Shown here: one piece after another, positions 21,397 through 33,354 of the stretch
Position numbering within the stretch: the first letter of the stretch is position 1
Layout: every line of letters begins with the position of its first letter
NCBI GenBank assembly: GCA_003427395.1
Contig: BFEA01000079.1
Coordinates: 2,491,983-2,541,933 of the forward strand
Length of the DNA stretch: 49,951 bases
Source of the DNA: Chara braunii
Lineage: Eukaryota; Streptophyta; Charophyceae; Charales; Characeae
Direction: 5' to 3'
The notes under the pieces: generated by a model
Told to the model about the DNA's origin: nothing
Database searches by the model: none
What the model saw: the letters and a program-made list of their open reading frames with translations, nothing else
Made by a program: the position numbers and the translations under genes

Positions 21397-22746
21397 TGAT
21401 ACATGCCAAGATGGGCAATGTAGGTTCAGCCAAGGATCCACAATGTGATGAAAAGAACTGAATGGACAATGCAATGTTAGTGAAACATTAACAGGCAATG
21501 TACACCCTGATACATACAAAATGGCACATAATAGTGCTGCGGAAGACTTGGAGACAAGTCCTGACCTGACCGGGGACCGACACGACATCCCATCATACAT
21601 CACACATGTGAGAGGAAGAGGAGGGACCGCACACAAAGAAGAAAGGTCCCTCCTTGTACACGCACATGGGGAGATACCACGGATGTGAGATGGGGGAAGA
21701 GGAGAGACGAAGGTGGAAGCAAGGGAGAAGACCAAGATCGCAATGGCGATGTCCAAAATAGTCCCTTGCCGATGTCCAATCAACCTCTGCATCAGAAATG
21801 TCGAATCAGATCCTGGGCAATGCGCCCACCATAACCTCTGCCTGCATCCTCTGCTAGTAACCTCTCTCACTCTCATATCTGAAGAAGAAGATGAAGCAGG
21901 AGGAGGAAGGAGGAAGGAGGAAGAGAGAGAGAAGAGATGGAGGACGAGGAGGAAGAAGAAGAGGCTGTCCTCCTCGCTGTCTTACCTACCGGTAACTGCC
22001 GTACTAACTGTGGTTCGTCCTGTGCAGGTCCCGCGCAGAGCCCTAGCTATGGCGCCAGGTAAGCTCGCCACTGTCGGTAAGTCGTCGCTCCCTCTCTCTA
22101 CCTCATGCGCCTCTCCTCCCTAGCTCAGCAGCACAGCGCTAAGTGGCGCAGCCTCCAACCAGCAGCGTATTTCTCAAGAAGTGAGCTTCCAAACTGTCCG
22201 GTACCCAGCGTGAGGCCCAGCTATATACTGCGCGGGCCCTACTGGGTAGGCTGCTGTGTGGCCTGGAACGGCCCAGCTGGTCTGGGCCCCTACCGGGTGT
22301 CCAGACCGTGCTGCTGATGCAGCAAGGCACGAAAACGCACCTGGCCTCGAAAAGGCCTGGTCCCGGTGTACCTGGCCCAAGGTATTGCCTTGGGGCCTGC
22401 AGGTCCGAAACATCATCTGTACCGACGAAAGTAGGCCAGCAGTCAGGCGCCCAAAATGCGCCTGGCTCTGGAAGGGCCTCGTTCTGGTTTACCTGGCGCA
22501 AGGTGCTGCCTTGGGGCTGCAAGTCCGAAACGGTGCCTGAACCGACAAAAATAGGGCAGCACATCACAGAAATAATAAATAAATAAATAAACAAACAAGT
22601 GAGTGCTGCCTCACCCTATACCTGCGGCCTAGAGGGCCGCTGTGGGCCTCCAGGGTGCGTGCTGGATGGCGTGCAGCCTGGGGGCCCCTCAGCAACCGCC
22701 AGGCCCCGCAAATGGGGCCCGTGTGCAGGCTCAGCATGTAGCAACA
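21397..22746 (-). mobile_element. 5' LTR of Ty3/gypsy element 1
   Basis: About 1350 bp between the primer site and a TGTTGC…CA-type end at 22746. The minus-strand U3 start matches the 3' LTR. A TATATA box on the minus strand lies at 22222-22227 in the context gcgcagTATATAGCTGGGCC. A roughly 115-bp tandem duplication within U3 (about 22335-22440 and 22450-22555) repeats 'tacctggc(c/g)caagg' and 'gccttggggc'. LTR length is inferred from the primer site because the other LTR is truncated. Confidence 0.65.
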
Positions 22747-24480
22747 GGGGAGCACGGCTCCCAGGATGAAGCAGAAGAACAACTTGATGAAGAAGAAGAT
22801 GGGCGCCACGTCGACAAACACTTCAAACAAGAGTTTCTACGGCAGTGCTGCCTCAACGGCACAGATAAGAGGAGGCGCCTACAGCACTCAGGGCCTGATG
22901 CCCAGCGCTGGCTGTCTGCAAGCAGAACGGTTATGGCCGTCAACTTCCTTAGTGCTGGATTAGCGCAGCAGGATTCCACGCGACCTCTTCCCCTAACGTG
23001 AAAAGAAAAATCCACCAAATAACCCAAACTCCCTCGTGCCCCAAACTTTTGTTCCCCTCGACACTACAGGATTCGACAGCCTACAGCCTAAGACCGACAG
23101 CCTACTGCCTAGGACCGGATCTAGACTGAAGACAGGGAAAAGGGGAAAAGCAGCAAACAAAAGTAATGTGGGCCTAAACCTACCACAATTGCAGAAAGTC
23201 CCACTGAGGGACATGCCAAGGGATCAAAACCTGGAGAGGTCAAATCTACACAGAGTTAGAAAACTAATTAACTAAGAGACAGGTACAGGGATCAAGCCCC
23301 GAAGCCCTCAACCAAAGGTAACTACCACCGCAGTTAGTGTACAGCCAGCTGGATACTGCAATTCATTGCAAATTGGTGAGGGTAAGTGCAGACATTGCAA
23401 CAGAAACTCAAGCTTTTTCTGCAGCTAGGCTAGCCTATCACAGCGGCGGAAGTGTGCTGAAAAACCCAGCAAGCTCAGGTTTGGCCGAAACTTGAGTTTT
23501 CTGAACTATTCATGCTCCCTCCCCCCTTGGGATCTTTAGAGTGGCTTCAGCAGCAGCTTCACATGTGGATGATGATATGCCAATGACTGTGATCAGGATG
23601 ACCTACCTCGAAATCTGGTAAGCGGAATGGCAATGTCGAGTGGTCAAGTAGGTGAACAGTTTAACGGCGGAGAAGGATGGCTATGGAGGCCGGATGACGG
23701 TGCAGTGCAAAGGAGAAGTAAGGACATTGGCTATGGAGCTTGGGTGTGGGTGGAAGAAGGTGAAGGGTGAAGGCGGATGACAATGAAGGTTAGGTGGAGA
23801 TTGAAGAAGATGAAGGGTGAAGGACAAAGACGAAGAATGTGATTGGCTATGGAGGATGAATGGAGGTGGAAGAGGATGAAGGGTGAAGGTGAACCGCTAT
23901 GGAGGTTGGGTGAGGTGGGAGAAGAAGGGTTGATGGAGAAAGGAGGAGGAGGTTGGTTGATCCTCAACGGTGACGGAGGGGGACGGTGCATGGATATGGG
24001 TGTTGTATGGGGCGGATTGAAGGTGAAAGGTGAAAGTGAATGGCTGTGGAGGTTGGGTGCGGCCAAAGAAGATCAAGGGTTGATGGAGGGAGGAGGTGGA
24101 AGTTGGGTGAGGTTGAAGAAAATGTAGGGTTGAAGGAGGAAGGGGATGGAGGTAGGTGGATGTCTATGGGGGATAAACCCCTCATCCCCCTCCCTCCCGA
24201 CATTTTTTTCGTGAATGGGGTGGAATAAGGCAAGGCCTGATGGTTACTGGAACGATTTGCGGCAAGGAACAAAAGAAGACATGACTATTGATGTAAGAAC
24301 CTATTCAATCTGTCAAAGCAATGAGTCCTCGCATCAGAAGCTTTTGGTGCAGCTTTGGCCTTCGCCCATTCCATCAGGTTCAGGAGAGCATGTCCACAAG
24401 TTTCCCCCACCACTCAGGTGATGGTTTTAGTGAATACATTACCCAGGGGCCAGAGTTCTTTGGATTTCCTTAGATTGTAG
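22747..24480. other. CDPK intron with purine-rich minisatellite
   Basis: From 22747 to about 23700 I see no gene. From about 23728 to 24190 there is a degenerate minisatellite with a unit near 70 bp, built on 'ggctatggaggttgggtg' and 'gaagatgaagggtgaagg'. At least five diverged units can be followed. Confidence 0.6.
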
Positions 24481-24486
24481 TGTCAG

Positions 24487-25090
24487 ACTGAGAAGTGTGG
24501 CATACTCAGTTCCACACGGGCCCAGCAGGGCCCAACCAGGTAGGCTAGGGGTTAGTAGGGTTAGGTCTGTGTCGTTTCAGCCCGCATTAGGGCCCGTAGG
24601 GTCTGTCGGTTAGGTTAGGCCGACCGGTACCAGTTAGAGGCCCTGTAGGCCTCGTTTTGGATTCAGGCCCTGGAGCACATTTTGGGGGCCAGACCCTGAC
24701 CCAGAGCTGTGCCGTTTCAGCAGGCACTTGGGCGGTTGAGGCCCAGTCTCAGTTTGGGCGCCAAACTTTCGAGGCCCGGCCTCAGTTTGGGCGCCAGGAC
24801 TCAGCAGCTGAGGCCGACCCAGCGCTATATATAGCTGGGTCCGGCCTCAGGTCAGGGGATGGAGTAGAGGATGGAGCAGAGGCATTCGTCAGGACGACAT
24901 CAGTACGTAGTAGTCGACGATAGGAGTAGTCTTCCAGCGCTGGGCGCTAATAGGACTTAGAGTAGCGCAGGGAGAGGAGAGAGACTGTGGCGAAGGCCAG
25001 GGGACTTACCTGAGACTTACCTGCCACGCCATCGCCCCAGCTTTGTCTTCAGCACGTCCTTACCTGCATCAAAGCGCCACCTTTCGCAGG
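24487..25090 (+). mobile_element. Possible LTR fragment, plus strand
   Basis: The sequence begins TGTCAGACTGAG and is rich in 'gcccagcagggcccaaccagg' type strings. It has a TATATATA box at 24826-24833 in the context gcgctaTATATAGCTGGGTC, which resembles the TATA context of the element 1 LTR (gcgcagTATATAGCTGGGCC). A further end or primer site would fall in or past the assembly gap. This is therefore a promoter-like LTR fragment, not a proven solo LTR. Confidence 0.45.
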
Positions 25091-25122
25091 TCAGTACCTG
25101 GTAGGTAGCGCGCGCACGCGCG

Positions 25123-25124
<2 letters not shown>

Positions 25125-25191
<67 letters not shown>

Positions 25192-25282
25192 TCTTCTTCT
25201 TCCTCCTCCAGTCCACCACCTCCTTTCCCTTCCAGCGCTCTGACTTCTTCTTATCAGGCTGTGTGTGTGTGTGTGTGTGTGT
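25125..25282. repeat. (AG)n then (GT)n microsatellites before the gap
   Basis: (AG)n runs from about 25125 to 25191, and (GT)n from 25261 up to the first N. The gap probably exists because of these repeats. Confidence 0.9.
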
Positions 25283-26109
25283 NNNNNNNNNNNNNNNNNN
25301 NNNNNNNNNNNNNNNNNNNNNNNNNNNNNNNNNNNNNNNNNNNNNNNNNNNNNNNNNNNNNNNNNNNNNNNNNNNNNNNNNNNNNNNNNNNNNNNNNNNN
25401 NNNNNNNNNNNNNNNNNNNNNNNNNNNNNNNNNNNNNNNNNNNNNNNNNNNNNNNNNNNNNNNNNNNNNNNNNNNNNNNNNNNNNNNNNNNNNNNNNNNN
25501 NNNNNNNNNNNNNNNNNNNNNNNNNNNNNNNNNNNNNNNNNNNNNNNNNNNNNNNNNNNNNNNNNNNNNNNNNNNNNNNNNNNNNNNNNNNNNNNNNNNN
25601 NNNNNNNNNNNNNNNNNNNNNNNNNNNNNNNNNNNNNNNNNNNNNNNNNNNNNNNNNNNNNNNNNNNNNNNNNNNNNNNNNNNNNNNNNNNNNNNNNNNN
25701 NNNNNNNNNNNNNNNNNNNNNNNNNNNNNNNNNNNNNNNNNNNNNNNNNNNNNNNNNNNNNNNNNNNNNNNNNNNNNNNNNNNNNNNNNNNNNNNNNNNN
25801 NNNNNNNNNNNNNNNNNNNNNNNNNNNNNNNNNNNNNNNNNNNNNNNNNNNNNNNNNNNNNNNNNNNNNNNNNNNNNNNNNNNNNNNNNNNNNNNNNNNN
25901 NNNNNNNNNNNNNNNNNNNNNNNNNNNNNNNNNNNNNNNNNNNNNNNNNNNNNNNNNNNNNNNNNNNNNNNNNNNNNNNNNNNNNNNNNNNNNNNNNNNN
26001 NNNNNNNNNNNNNNNNNNNNNNNNNNNNNNNNNNNNNNNNNNNNNNNNNNNNNNNNNNNNNNNNNNNNNNNNNNNNNNNNNNNNNNNNNNNNNNNNNNNN
26101 NNNNNNNNN
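25283..26109. other. Assembly gap, 827 N
   Basis: An uninterrupted run of N. Nothing can be said about its content, and its true size is unknown. Confidence 1.
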
Positions 26110-27085
26110 ATTGATGACATTTGGGATTCAGACTCGACATTGGACAGAGACATTGTGGGGGACTCTTCGGGATTGATATCAGCAACATTTGGGTTGACGA
26201 CATTCTCATCTCCTCCCCCCTCTTCTTCGTCTCTTCCTCCTCCTCCTCATCTGTGTATGAGCTGGGCCTGGCACCTTCGTCCTTGTGTGTGGTGCCAGGC
26301 CATTCACACCGTGTGATGATGATGATGTATGTCCAGTCTGCATTTCGACATTGATTGGGTCTGGTCATTGGTATTCCAGTCTTCCGCTGTGCTATCTTGC
26401 TCTATCTGTGAGAGGTTGGTTCTTGGTTCTGGTCTGTACCATCTTGGTATGCGACAGAAGCCATATTTAAGGGGAAACCATGGTCTCAGACATTGCCAAG
26501 CATTGACGGCAGCCTATGGAAGATCAACATGTCTTCAGGTAGACACCCTGGGACCAATCGTCAAACTAGCCAGACAAACAAGCTCTGTCAACAGATTTCA
26601 AGGATGTACCTTAGTATTGGGATGTGAACCGACCAAAACATAGGAAGTGCATACAACAGCAGTTCATACTCTCACAGGGTGGACACCTAATGCACTGGAT
26701 AAAGGATGGCAACCTAAGACGATTATTACACTCCCCGATTCCAATGAGATGCAAAGGTTACCAGACAATTCCAGATTGCTTAGGAAGAAGATATCAGGGA
26801 GGTGCAAGAAAACATTCAGAAACATCAACACCATATGATTACACTACCATATAAGCACCAAAGTCTCCGATTTTTGCACATTTTGAAAGTTTCTTCGGAC
26901 TTTACACATGTAGCACGCTGCATGGAACAGAGCAGAGAAGTACATATTGTGCTGTGCACTTGTGCATGTCAAGTGCACATTGTGCACTATAATCACTACC
27001 GTAACTGCAAAGCCTCAATTGGCAACCGATATTTACAATCCCATCTGCTGTAGGAAGGTCCAAAAGTAAGGCCATTTCAACTCAC
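26110..27085. other. CDPK intron, between gap and C-lobe exon
   Basis: No recognisable gene. About 26645-26840 (plus) has a 60-residue open frame with protein-like composition (TGWTPNALDKGWQPKTIITL) that I cannot assign. It could be a remnant of a mobile element. Confidence 0.4.
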
Positions 27086-27238
27086 AAAGTGCTCGCTGTG
27101 CTGTCCACCTTGCCTTTGGGTCACTGTTCAGCATCTTCCTTATCAGATCCTTGGCGCTCTCTGAGATGCTGGGCCATGGCTGTGATGAGAAGTCAATCTC
27201 GCCTTTTAACACTGCATCAAAGATACCCTGCTCCGTCT
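27086..27238 (-). CDS. CDPK exon: kinase C-lobe (subdomains X-XI)
   Basis: A 153-bp exon; acceptor attcacag|AG, donor CTTT|gtgagt. Two bases complete the Glu codon begun in the 46978-47121 exon, giving the CDPK signature [18 protein letters not shown]. It continues [36 protein letters not shown], with the invariant Arg of subdomain XI present. It ends with one base of a Ser codon completed by either junction exon. The usual Leu in 'RLTA' is Trp here. In the transcript the exon is preceded by a very long pyrimidine-rich stretch (27285-28360). Confidence 0.96.
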
Positions 27239-27284
27239 CTGTGAATCACGTCAAGTGGTCCAAAGAAGATGACAGGCATAAAAG

Positions 27285-28360
27285 GAGGAGATGTAGATGG
27301 AAAGGGCGGGGGAAAGGGGGCTCGGAGTGGAGGGGGGAAGAGGGAGAGCAGTTCCATCAAGGGTGTTGTAGAGAGGGAGGGGAGACAGGGCGAAGGGTGG
27401 CAGATAGGACACAGCCAAGGCACGAGGAGGAGAAGGCGTCGATGGTTGAGGGCAAGGAAGGAAGATAGGGAGAATAGGAGAGAAGAAGGATAACGGGGAA
27501 GGAAAGAGGCAGGGAAGGGCAGAGGGAGACAGGAGATGAAGGACAAATGCAAGGGAAGGACCAGGAAGTGGGTCTAGTAGGAGCAAGGAGAGGAGTTGGA
27601 CTGGGTGGGAGGAAAGGAGCACGGGGGGCAAGAGGAAGGGCGGCAAGCAGGAGGGAAGGGGAGCAAGAGGAGGAAGGAGGAGGAAGAGGAGGGGGGGGGG
27701 GGGGGGGGGGGNGGGGAGAGCAAGTGAACAGAAGAGGAAGAGGGGGTAGGGCAAGGAGGAGAAAGAGGGGCCGTGGGGAAAGGAGCAAGGGAAGGGGCAG
27801 AAGAAGGGGAGCCAGGGATGAGCAGAAAAGTGAGGCAAGGACTGGTAGGAACAACACTTGGAAAGGGGGGAGAGTGAAGAGGAAGGGGTGCATGAACGAG
27901 GAGAAAGTGGAGCAAACAAGGAAGTGGCAAAGAGAGGATCAAGGGGCTGACAGGGCAAGGAGGACGCGGCAAAGAGAGGATCGGGGAACTGAGGCGGCAG
28001 GGATCAAGGCAGCAAGGAAGATACGAGAAGCAAAAGGAAAGGAAGGAAAGGGAAGGGAAAGGAAGTAAGAAGGAGAACAAGAAGACGAGCCGTCGAAGGA
28101 AAATAAGGGAGGAACAATGGGAGGAAGAGCTGGAGGGTGCAAGGTCAGAGGGACGAGAGGGACGGAGGGAGGGAAGGTGTGAGAGGGGGGTGGGAAGGAA
28201 GTGGGGAGGACAAGATGGAAGGGAAACTAGAAGAAGAAGAGGAGTAGGAGAAAGAGAAGCAGGGCAGAAGGGACGGAGGGATGAAAGGAAAAGAGGTGGA
28301 AAGGTAGATGGTACTCAGGGAGTGGTGAAGGCAAAGGAAGGGAGCGAGGGGAAGTAGGAA
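27285..28360. repeat. Purine-rich tract with G run
   Basis: About 1.1 kb of the plus strand is almost all A and G (aggaagg, gggaagg types). It includes a run of about 30 G with one N at 27712. It is the complement of a C/T-rich stretch that ends about 45 bases before the 3' splice site at 27239. Many frames stay open by chance and I reject them as genes. Confidence 0.85.
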
Positions 28361-28611
28361 AATGACAGGTGGTCCAAATAAGCAAGCAAACAAACAAACA
28401 TATGAAAGCGGATGATTAATGACAATGCAAGTGAACGAAGGCGGGAAGGACAATCCGGGTCACCAGATAGGGGACTACTTCATTGGTCAGCATTCAAGGG
28501 CAGTGATAAGGAACAGAACTCTAAGTTCGCTAACGATATGCCTCATATTCCTGTCACGACATAGCCACTCTGTGCAATGTCAAATCTCTCGTGTGTGAAA
28601 ATAAGTGCTTT

Positions 28612-28710
28612 ATGACTCCTTCGGGACATTAGTTAAAATTGAAATGATACAGAGAACATTAGCATGGCCCCTGCACAAGTATGACACACCGAAATCAAGA
28701 ACTGAACCCC
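28612..28710 (+). pseudogene. U6 snRNA pseudogene
   Basis: The 5' hairpin region is 'ctccttcgggacatt', then 'taaaattgaaatgatacagagaa', then 'attagcatggcccctgcac' and 'aagtatgacacac'. The ACAGAGA box and the AGC triad are intact and the match to U6 continues for almost the full length. The internal stem-loop base pairs are damaged: TGCG/CGCA of U6 has become TGCA/ACAC. No T-run terminator follows. It is therefore most likely a retro-copied pseudogene, but a diverged active gene cannot be excluded. Confidence 0.75.
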
Positions 28711-30465
28711 AGCCCAATCCTGCCTTCGCCATACTTGTACGTAAAGTAAAAAAAATAATAATATTAATAATTTCTATGATACTAGTTTATTCCATGCTGC
28801 AAAATTCAAATTTGAAGCATAGACATGAATACAAGAAACAACAGATTCAGGACGGAATATGGGAAGGAAAGAATGTAAAACACTGAGGTCAATAATCCAA
28901 CACCTCGTCAAGTCACCCTCTTACTCCTATCCTACTATTTGTTCCGTACATGATCAAACCAATCATCCTTGTCCAAAAGATCACCCTATCATTTTACGTC
29001 AAGACATCTCAATCAAATGCACAAGACCTGCCGCATTGGGCTGAGAGGTTCTTCTAGTGGGTGACCCCATAGTCGATTGGCCTTAATTTTGGCCTTGGCA
29101 TGGCCAAGAGGCCGCCAGTCCACGTAATAGGGTCAAGGATGGCATCCATGTGCATTGTCAACTTCCTTGTTATTGTCTTCTTTTCCTTTTGCGGTCTGTT
29201 CTGCATTTCTTTTTGCTGATAGTGCCTCTTTGAATTATTCTTGTTTGAAAAGGCACATGATTTGTCCATTCACACAGAAGTCACAGTTCAAACCACTGGA
29301 GAAATGTCTTTCCAAAGATTTGGCCGTCAAAGCCCAAGTTCACTTTCGGGTGGCACTTTGCTTGAGCCATTTTTTTGTCCTGTGAGCATTCAGGACGTTC
29401 TTCAGTTACGCCACATCCATTGTCCGGCCTAGGTAGTGCTGCTGATGCAGCATGCCATTTGGACACACGTTCTAGATCCAGGCAACACGTTCACGACTTT
29501 GGCAGCAAGACCATGCACATAGCCTCTCATCCAACACATCGGATCATGGTGTTGAGCACACCGCTCCACAAATTGAAGCAAACAATAGAGCCTGCTTGGC
29601 CGAGTCCCACAAGAGAATAAAATGTCACAGCCAAAGCGAATTCCCTTTACATCAAGAGACAGACTCGTGTTGAAGAAGGGTTCCCCGCTCTCACCGTGCG
29701 CCGGGTGTGCTCTGATCTTTCCCTACTAAAAGTCTGTCTGTACTTTTTCCTTTGGTCCAAGGAATCCAACCGGCAAGCTGTAGCTTAACAACCGGATGCC
29801 TTGACCTACACAACCATGATGTGGTGTTGAAAAGTGAAAGCATATCGCTAATAATATCCACCCCAAAACCCTCCTACACAGCCTGTGGCCCTTGCACGCG
29901 TAGCAAGTTCATCTAGGTACGATTTCCCGACTAGTTACTGTGCTGCACAGTGCAATTTGCACGATGCATGTGCACTTAGCGCGCCACGTCACAGAAAACA
30001 GTTGTCCCACAAAGAAAAAACAGGGCAAGGGGGCGTGGAACCCCTCTCCCTTGGGTGTAAAATGTCAAAGTTGGCACAAAAAAAATGTTTTCGGCACCTT
30101 GCAATGCCCCGATAAAATTTCAGGATCCCACTTCAAATTCAAACTTGCAGGTGGAATTCTATGTAGGCTACGAGGTATTTCAAGCACACTCGTTCCCCCA
30201 ATGTCCCATAGTTCTTCATTACATCACCGTCATTGTGCCATTGTGGTCACCTTCCTCCAGAGCATCTTCATTGCCATCATCCAGCCATCTTCGTTAAGCG
30301 TCGTGGCCATCGCCATCATGTTGTTAGCAGTGGGAGACATATAGACGCTAGGAGCATCGCGGGGAAACATCTCAGCATCCGATCTGGCGACCCAACGAGG
30401 CAGTAGACGACGAAGAGACAGCAGGATCATCACACAGGAGCGGCTTGGTGGCAGGGAGAGAGGAG
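28711..30465. other. Intronic stretch, no gene seen
   Basis: Mixed-composition sequence. I found no conserved motif, tRNA or ORF that I would defend. A weak open frame on the minus strand near 29060-29260 ends DAILDPITWTGGLLAMPRPK but matches nothing I recognise. Confidence 0.4.
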
Positions 30466-30466
30466 G

Positions 30467-30468
<2 letters not shown>

Positions 30469-30542
<74 letters not shown>

Positions 30543-30545
30543 CCT
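30469..30545. repeat. (CT)n microsatellite
   Basis: About 70 bases of pure CT followed by CCCTCCCTCTCCCC. Confidence 0.95.
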
Positions 30546-30784
30546 CTCCCCTAGTGTGATCCGACTTTGTGCACATCTGCCTCCCTCCTCCACAACATCC
30601 CCTACACGCCACATCTACCCGTGTTGCACCACATGTCTCCTCATCCATCCTGCATGTCCACACCTCCACTTCACGAAGTCCCCCAAAGCGCACTCTATTT
30701 CACACCATGTCTATCCCTGCTTCGTGCTACCTGTATCCTCCTGTTTCCTCCATGTCGACCTCGCTCACCTCTACCTTATGTCCT

Positions 30785-31050
30785 CTCCATCCCCATCCAA
30801 ATCCAATCCCTCCATTCCCATCCAAATCCAATCCCTCCCATCCCATCCCATCCCATCCCATCCCATCCCTCCCATCCATCCATTCCATTCCATCCCATCC
30901 ATCCCATCCCATCTAATGCATCCCATCCACCCCATCCACCCCATCCATACCATGCATCCCATCCCATCCCATCCCATCCCATCCATCCCATTCAGTACAT
31001 CATCCCATCCATCCAATCCCGTCCAATTCCCATCCAATCCATCGCAGTCC
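30785..31050. repeat. (CATCC)n minisatellite
   Basis: About 265 bases of 'catccatcc', 'catcccatcc' and 'ccatccaatcc' units. It abuts the 5' edge of LTR element 2. Confidence 0.9.
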
Positions 31051-31054
31051 ATTA

Positions 31055-32174
31055 GGCCTAGGTCTAGGGATACCAGTCCAGTAGTCTGAGTCTAGGGCCT
31101 GTAACAGACGATATCTCGCCTGCACTGATGTTTCCCTCGGAAAGGAGGAAGGTACCGGATGCTTGGGAGGTCGAGCGCCCTGGAAAGTCACCGCCCAAGA
31201 GGACGCTGCCCGGTATATCAGTCAGTGGAGTCTTGTTGCCCTGAACTCGTCAATTTTTGCAAATCTTGGTCCGCACCAGACAGTTGCCACGTGCCAGTTG
31301 GTTACAATCCGCCTTGCTTGTGAGAATCCAAAATATTTGTGAGCCTTCCAGGCTCTTCCAGCAACGTGGTCGAAACAGGGAGCACCGCACGTTTGTGCCT
31401 GGGTGGTTGGAAATACCTAACCAATTCGGTCCCAGGCCACTGTCTGAATCGGGCCTGGGCGCAAACACTTCGGCCGAGACTGAAGCTACTGGAAACTCGG
31501 TCTCACGTGGGGTAGCAAAGGCAAGTGCCCACCTCTTTCCATATGGGAAAGGACAGGGCGCAGGGCTGGGTAGTCAGGCACTTGCAAGCACATGTGGCAG
31601 CGCTGCTGGAGCTAGCGCTCGCAGGGCTGATGCTGCGATAGAGTGCGGGCAAGTGTCCATGTGTGCGTGCAGTCGTGCGACAAGGCAGGGTGCTGCTGTG
31701 GGTAGCGCCATAGCCAGCCCCATGTAGCTGGGGCTCGGCTTGGACATAACCAGTGGAGAAGGTGGTGGTCTTCATGTATGAGGGAGAAGATGTGGGTGAG
31801 GTTGAGAGAGACAGATGAGATTGATGATGTGAGGGCACGTACCTGGTCTTGGCGATGGTCTACAAGGGTCGACATCTTCATGTACTTCAGTTTTGCTGCT
31901 GACGTCAACAGGATGAATTGTAAATTCGTAGGCTGCTAGTAGCTGTGTAGAAGTAGTTTGGGCGCCGAGCGCCAAGCAGGAGGAAGGACTCTGGATACAT
32001 TGTTGGTGGTGGCGAGAGTATGTTCTCATTGACATTCGGATTCAGTGCTTTGTTTCTCCGTTGGTGGAATATCAGTGCATTACTGATTTCTGGACAGTGT
32101 TTGGACTTGCTTGCTTTCAATGTGATTTTGTACTCCGGATTTGTGTCATTTCCCTTTACCTCATTTTCCTTGCA
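31055..32174 (+). mobile_element. 5' LTR of LTR element 2
   Basis: The left part (about 31055-31215) matches 36708-36880: 'gataccagtcca', 'gtctagggcctgta', 'gatgtttccctc', 'gaagtcaccgccc'-like strings and a TATA-like 'ggtatatcagtcag'. The right end is 'cttgca' three bases before a Met primer-binding site. The U3/R/U5 split cannot be placed. Confidence 0.65.
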
Positions 32175-32177
32175 ATT

Positions 32178-32190
32178 TGGTATCGGAGCT
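32178..32190 (+). promoter_or_regulatory. Primer-binding site of LTR element 2
   Basis: TGGTATCGGAGCT, the same variant of the initiator-Met primer site as in element 1 (TGGTATCGGAGCC). Sharing the A-to-G change suggests that the host initiator tRNA may carry a matching base or tolerates the G-U pair. Confidence 0.75.
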
Positions 32191-33286
32191 GGTTGGAGCC
32201 ACTCAGCTGGCTCCTTCGCAAAAGCTGTTTGGCGCTTCACTGGATATGGTGGGGCAGTGATAACGCTTGTGCGTTGGGTAGTGACGGCGGCCCAGTGTCA
32301 TGTGGGCACACCAGGAAGGCTGTGTGGTGACATTGGGGTGCACGGTGGATGATGAGAGCTTGCTGACGTGGCAATTTAAGTCGAGGTGGAACTGCATTGC
32401 ATTGTGGGTTGTGCTGAGGCATCGACCGGTCATCATAAATGCGCATCAGATTACCGGTGAGAAATCTATGGTTGGGGACACCATTATGAGGTACGTTGCT
32501 CCTGTTGGGGGCAGCATCATGAGGTACGTTGCTCCTTATCTTATCTACCCTCTTCGTTATTTCTTACGGTGAGGAAGTGAGTTCTGTCTTCAGAGTCCTC
32601 TCATTGTGAGGTGTCGCAAGCGCTCAACCTTGAGAGTCCGCATTCTTCCTGGGGAGCAAGCTGGTGGGAGATGGGCATTGCCTCTGAAGGGCCCTGGATG
32701 AAGCACTCGGGTCACGGTCACCATGCCAACCCGCTGGGATTAGTACATGCATGCTTTGCCGCTTGTCCTTTGTTCTGCTTGCTGCGCTGTAGAGGGAACG
32801 TGGACTGACCAGTCCTATGTGAGACGTCTACCAGACCGTATATACATTATTTCAGGCGGGATCTGATATGAATACTGGCTGTGATCGAAGTCCTGTCTGC
32901 AACGTTAAATAATAAGCTGAAGACCTTGGGGGCGAGCAGAACTGGTCATAAGCGATTTCCTGGGCACAGAGGTGGGCCGATTGCACACCGTCAGACACGG
33001 CGCTGAACCAGAGCTGCAGGACGTCGAAATCAAGTGACTACTCAAGAGGGGTATAGGGGGAGGGAAGATTCCAGTGTGCAACCAGACTTGTCTTCTTCGA
33101 TACTCAGCATGCGTACAAACAGATGACGATCAAGCTGGCGACTTGCGCCCACACAAAACTCAGAGATAATGAAGCCAAGAACACGGTTCAGATTCAAACT
33201 TGTCTCGATTGGCTATGGCCAATCGCTGCACTCTCAGCAACTTGTCTGCACACACACCCTGGATCTCCCTGGATGTCCCGCACACA

Positions 33287-33354
<68 letters not shown>

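Noticed and set aside
25091-26368. Open frames through the N gap
   Set aside because: They exist only because N codons are not stops.
27251-28142. Pro/Leu-rich or Arg/Gly-rich proteins in the purine tract
   Set aside because: Low-complexity composition; complementary frames open on both strands and one passes through an N in a G run.
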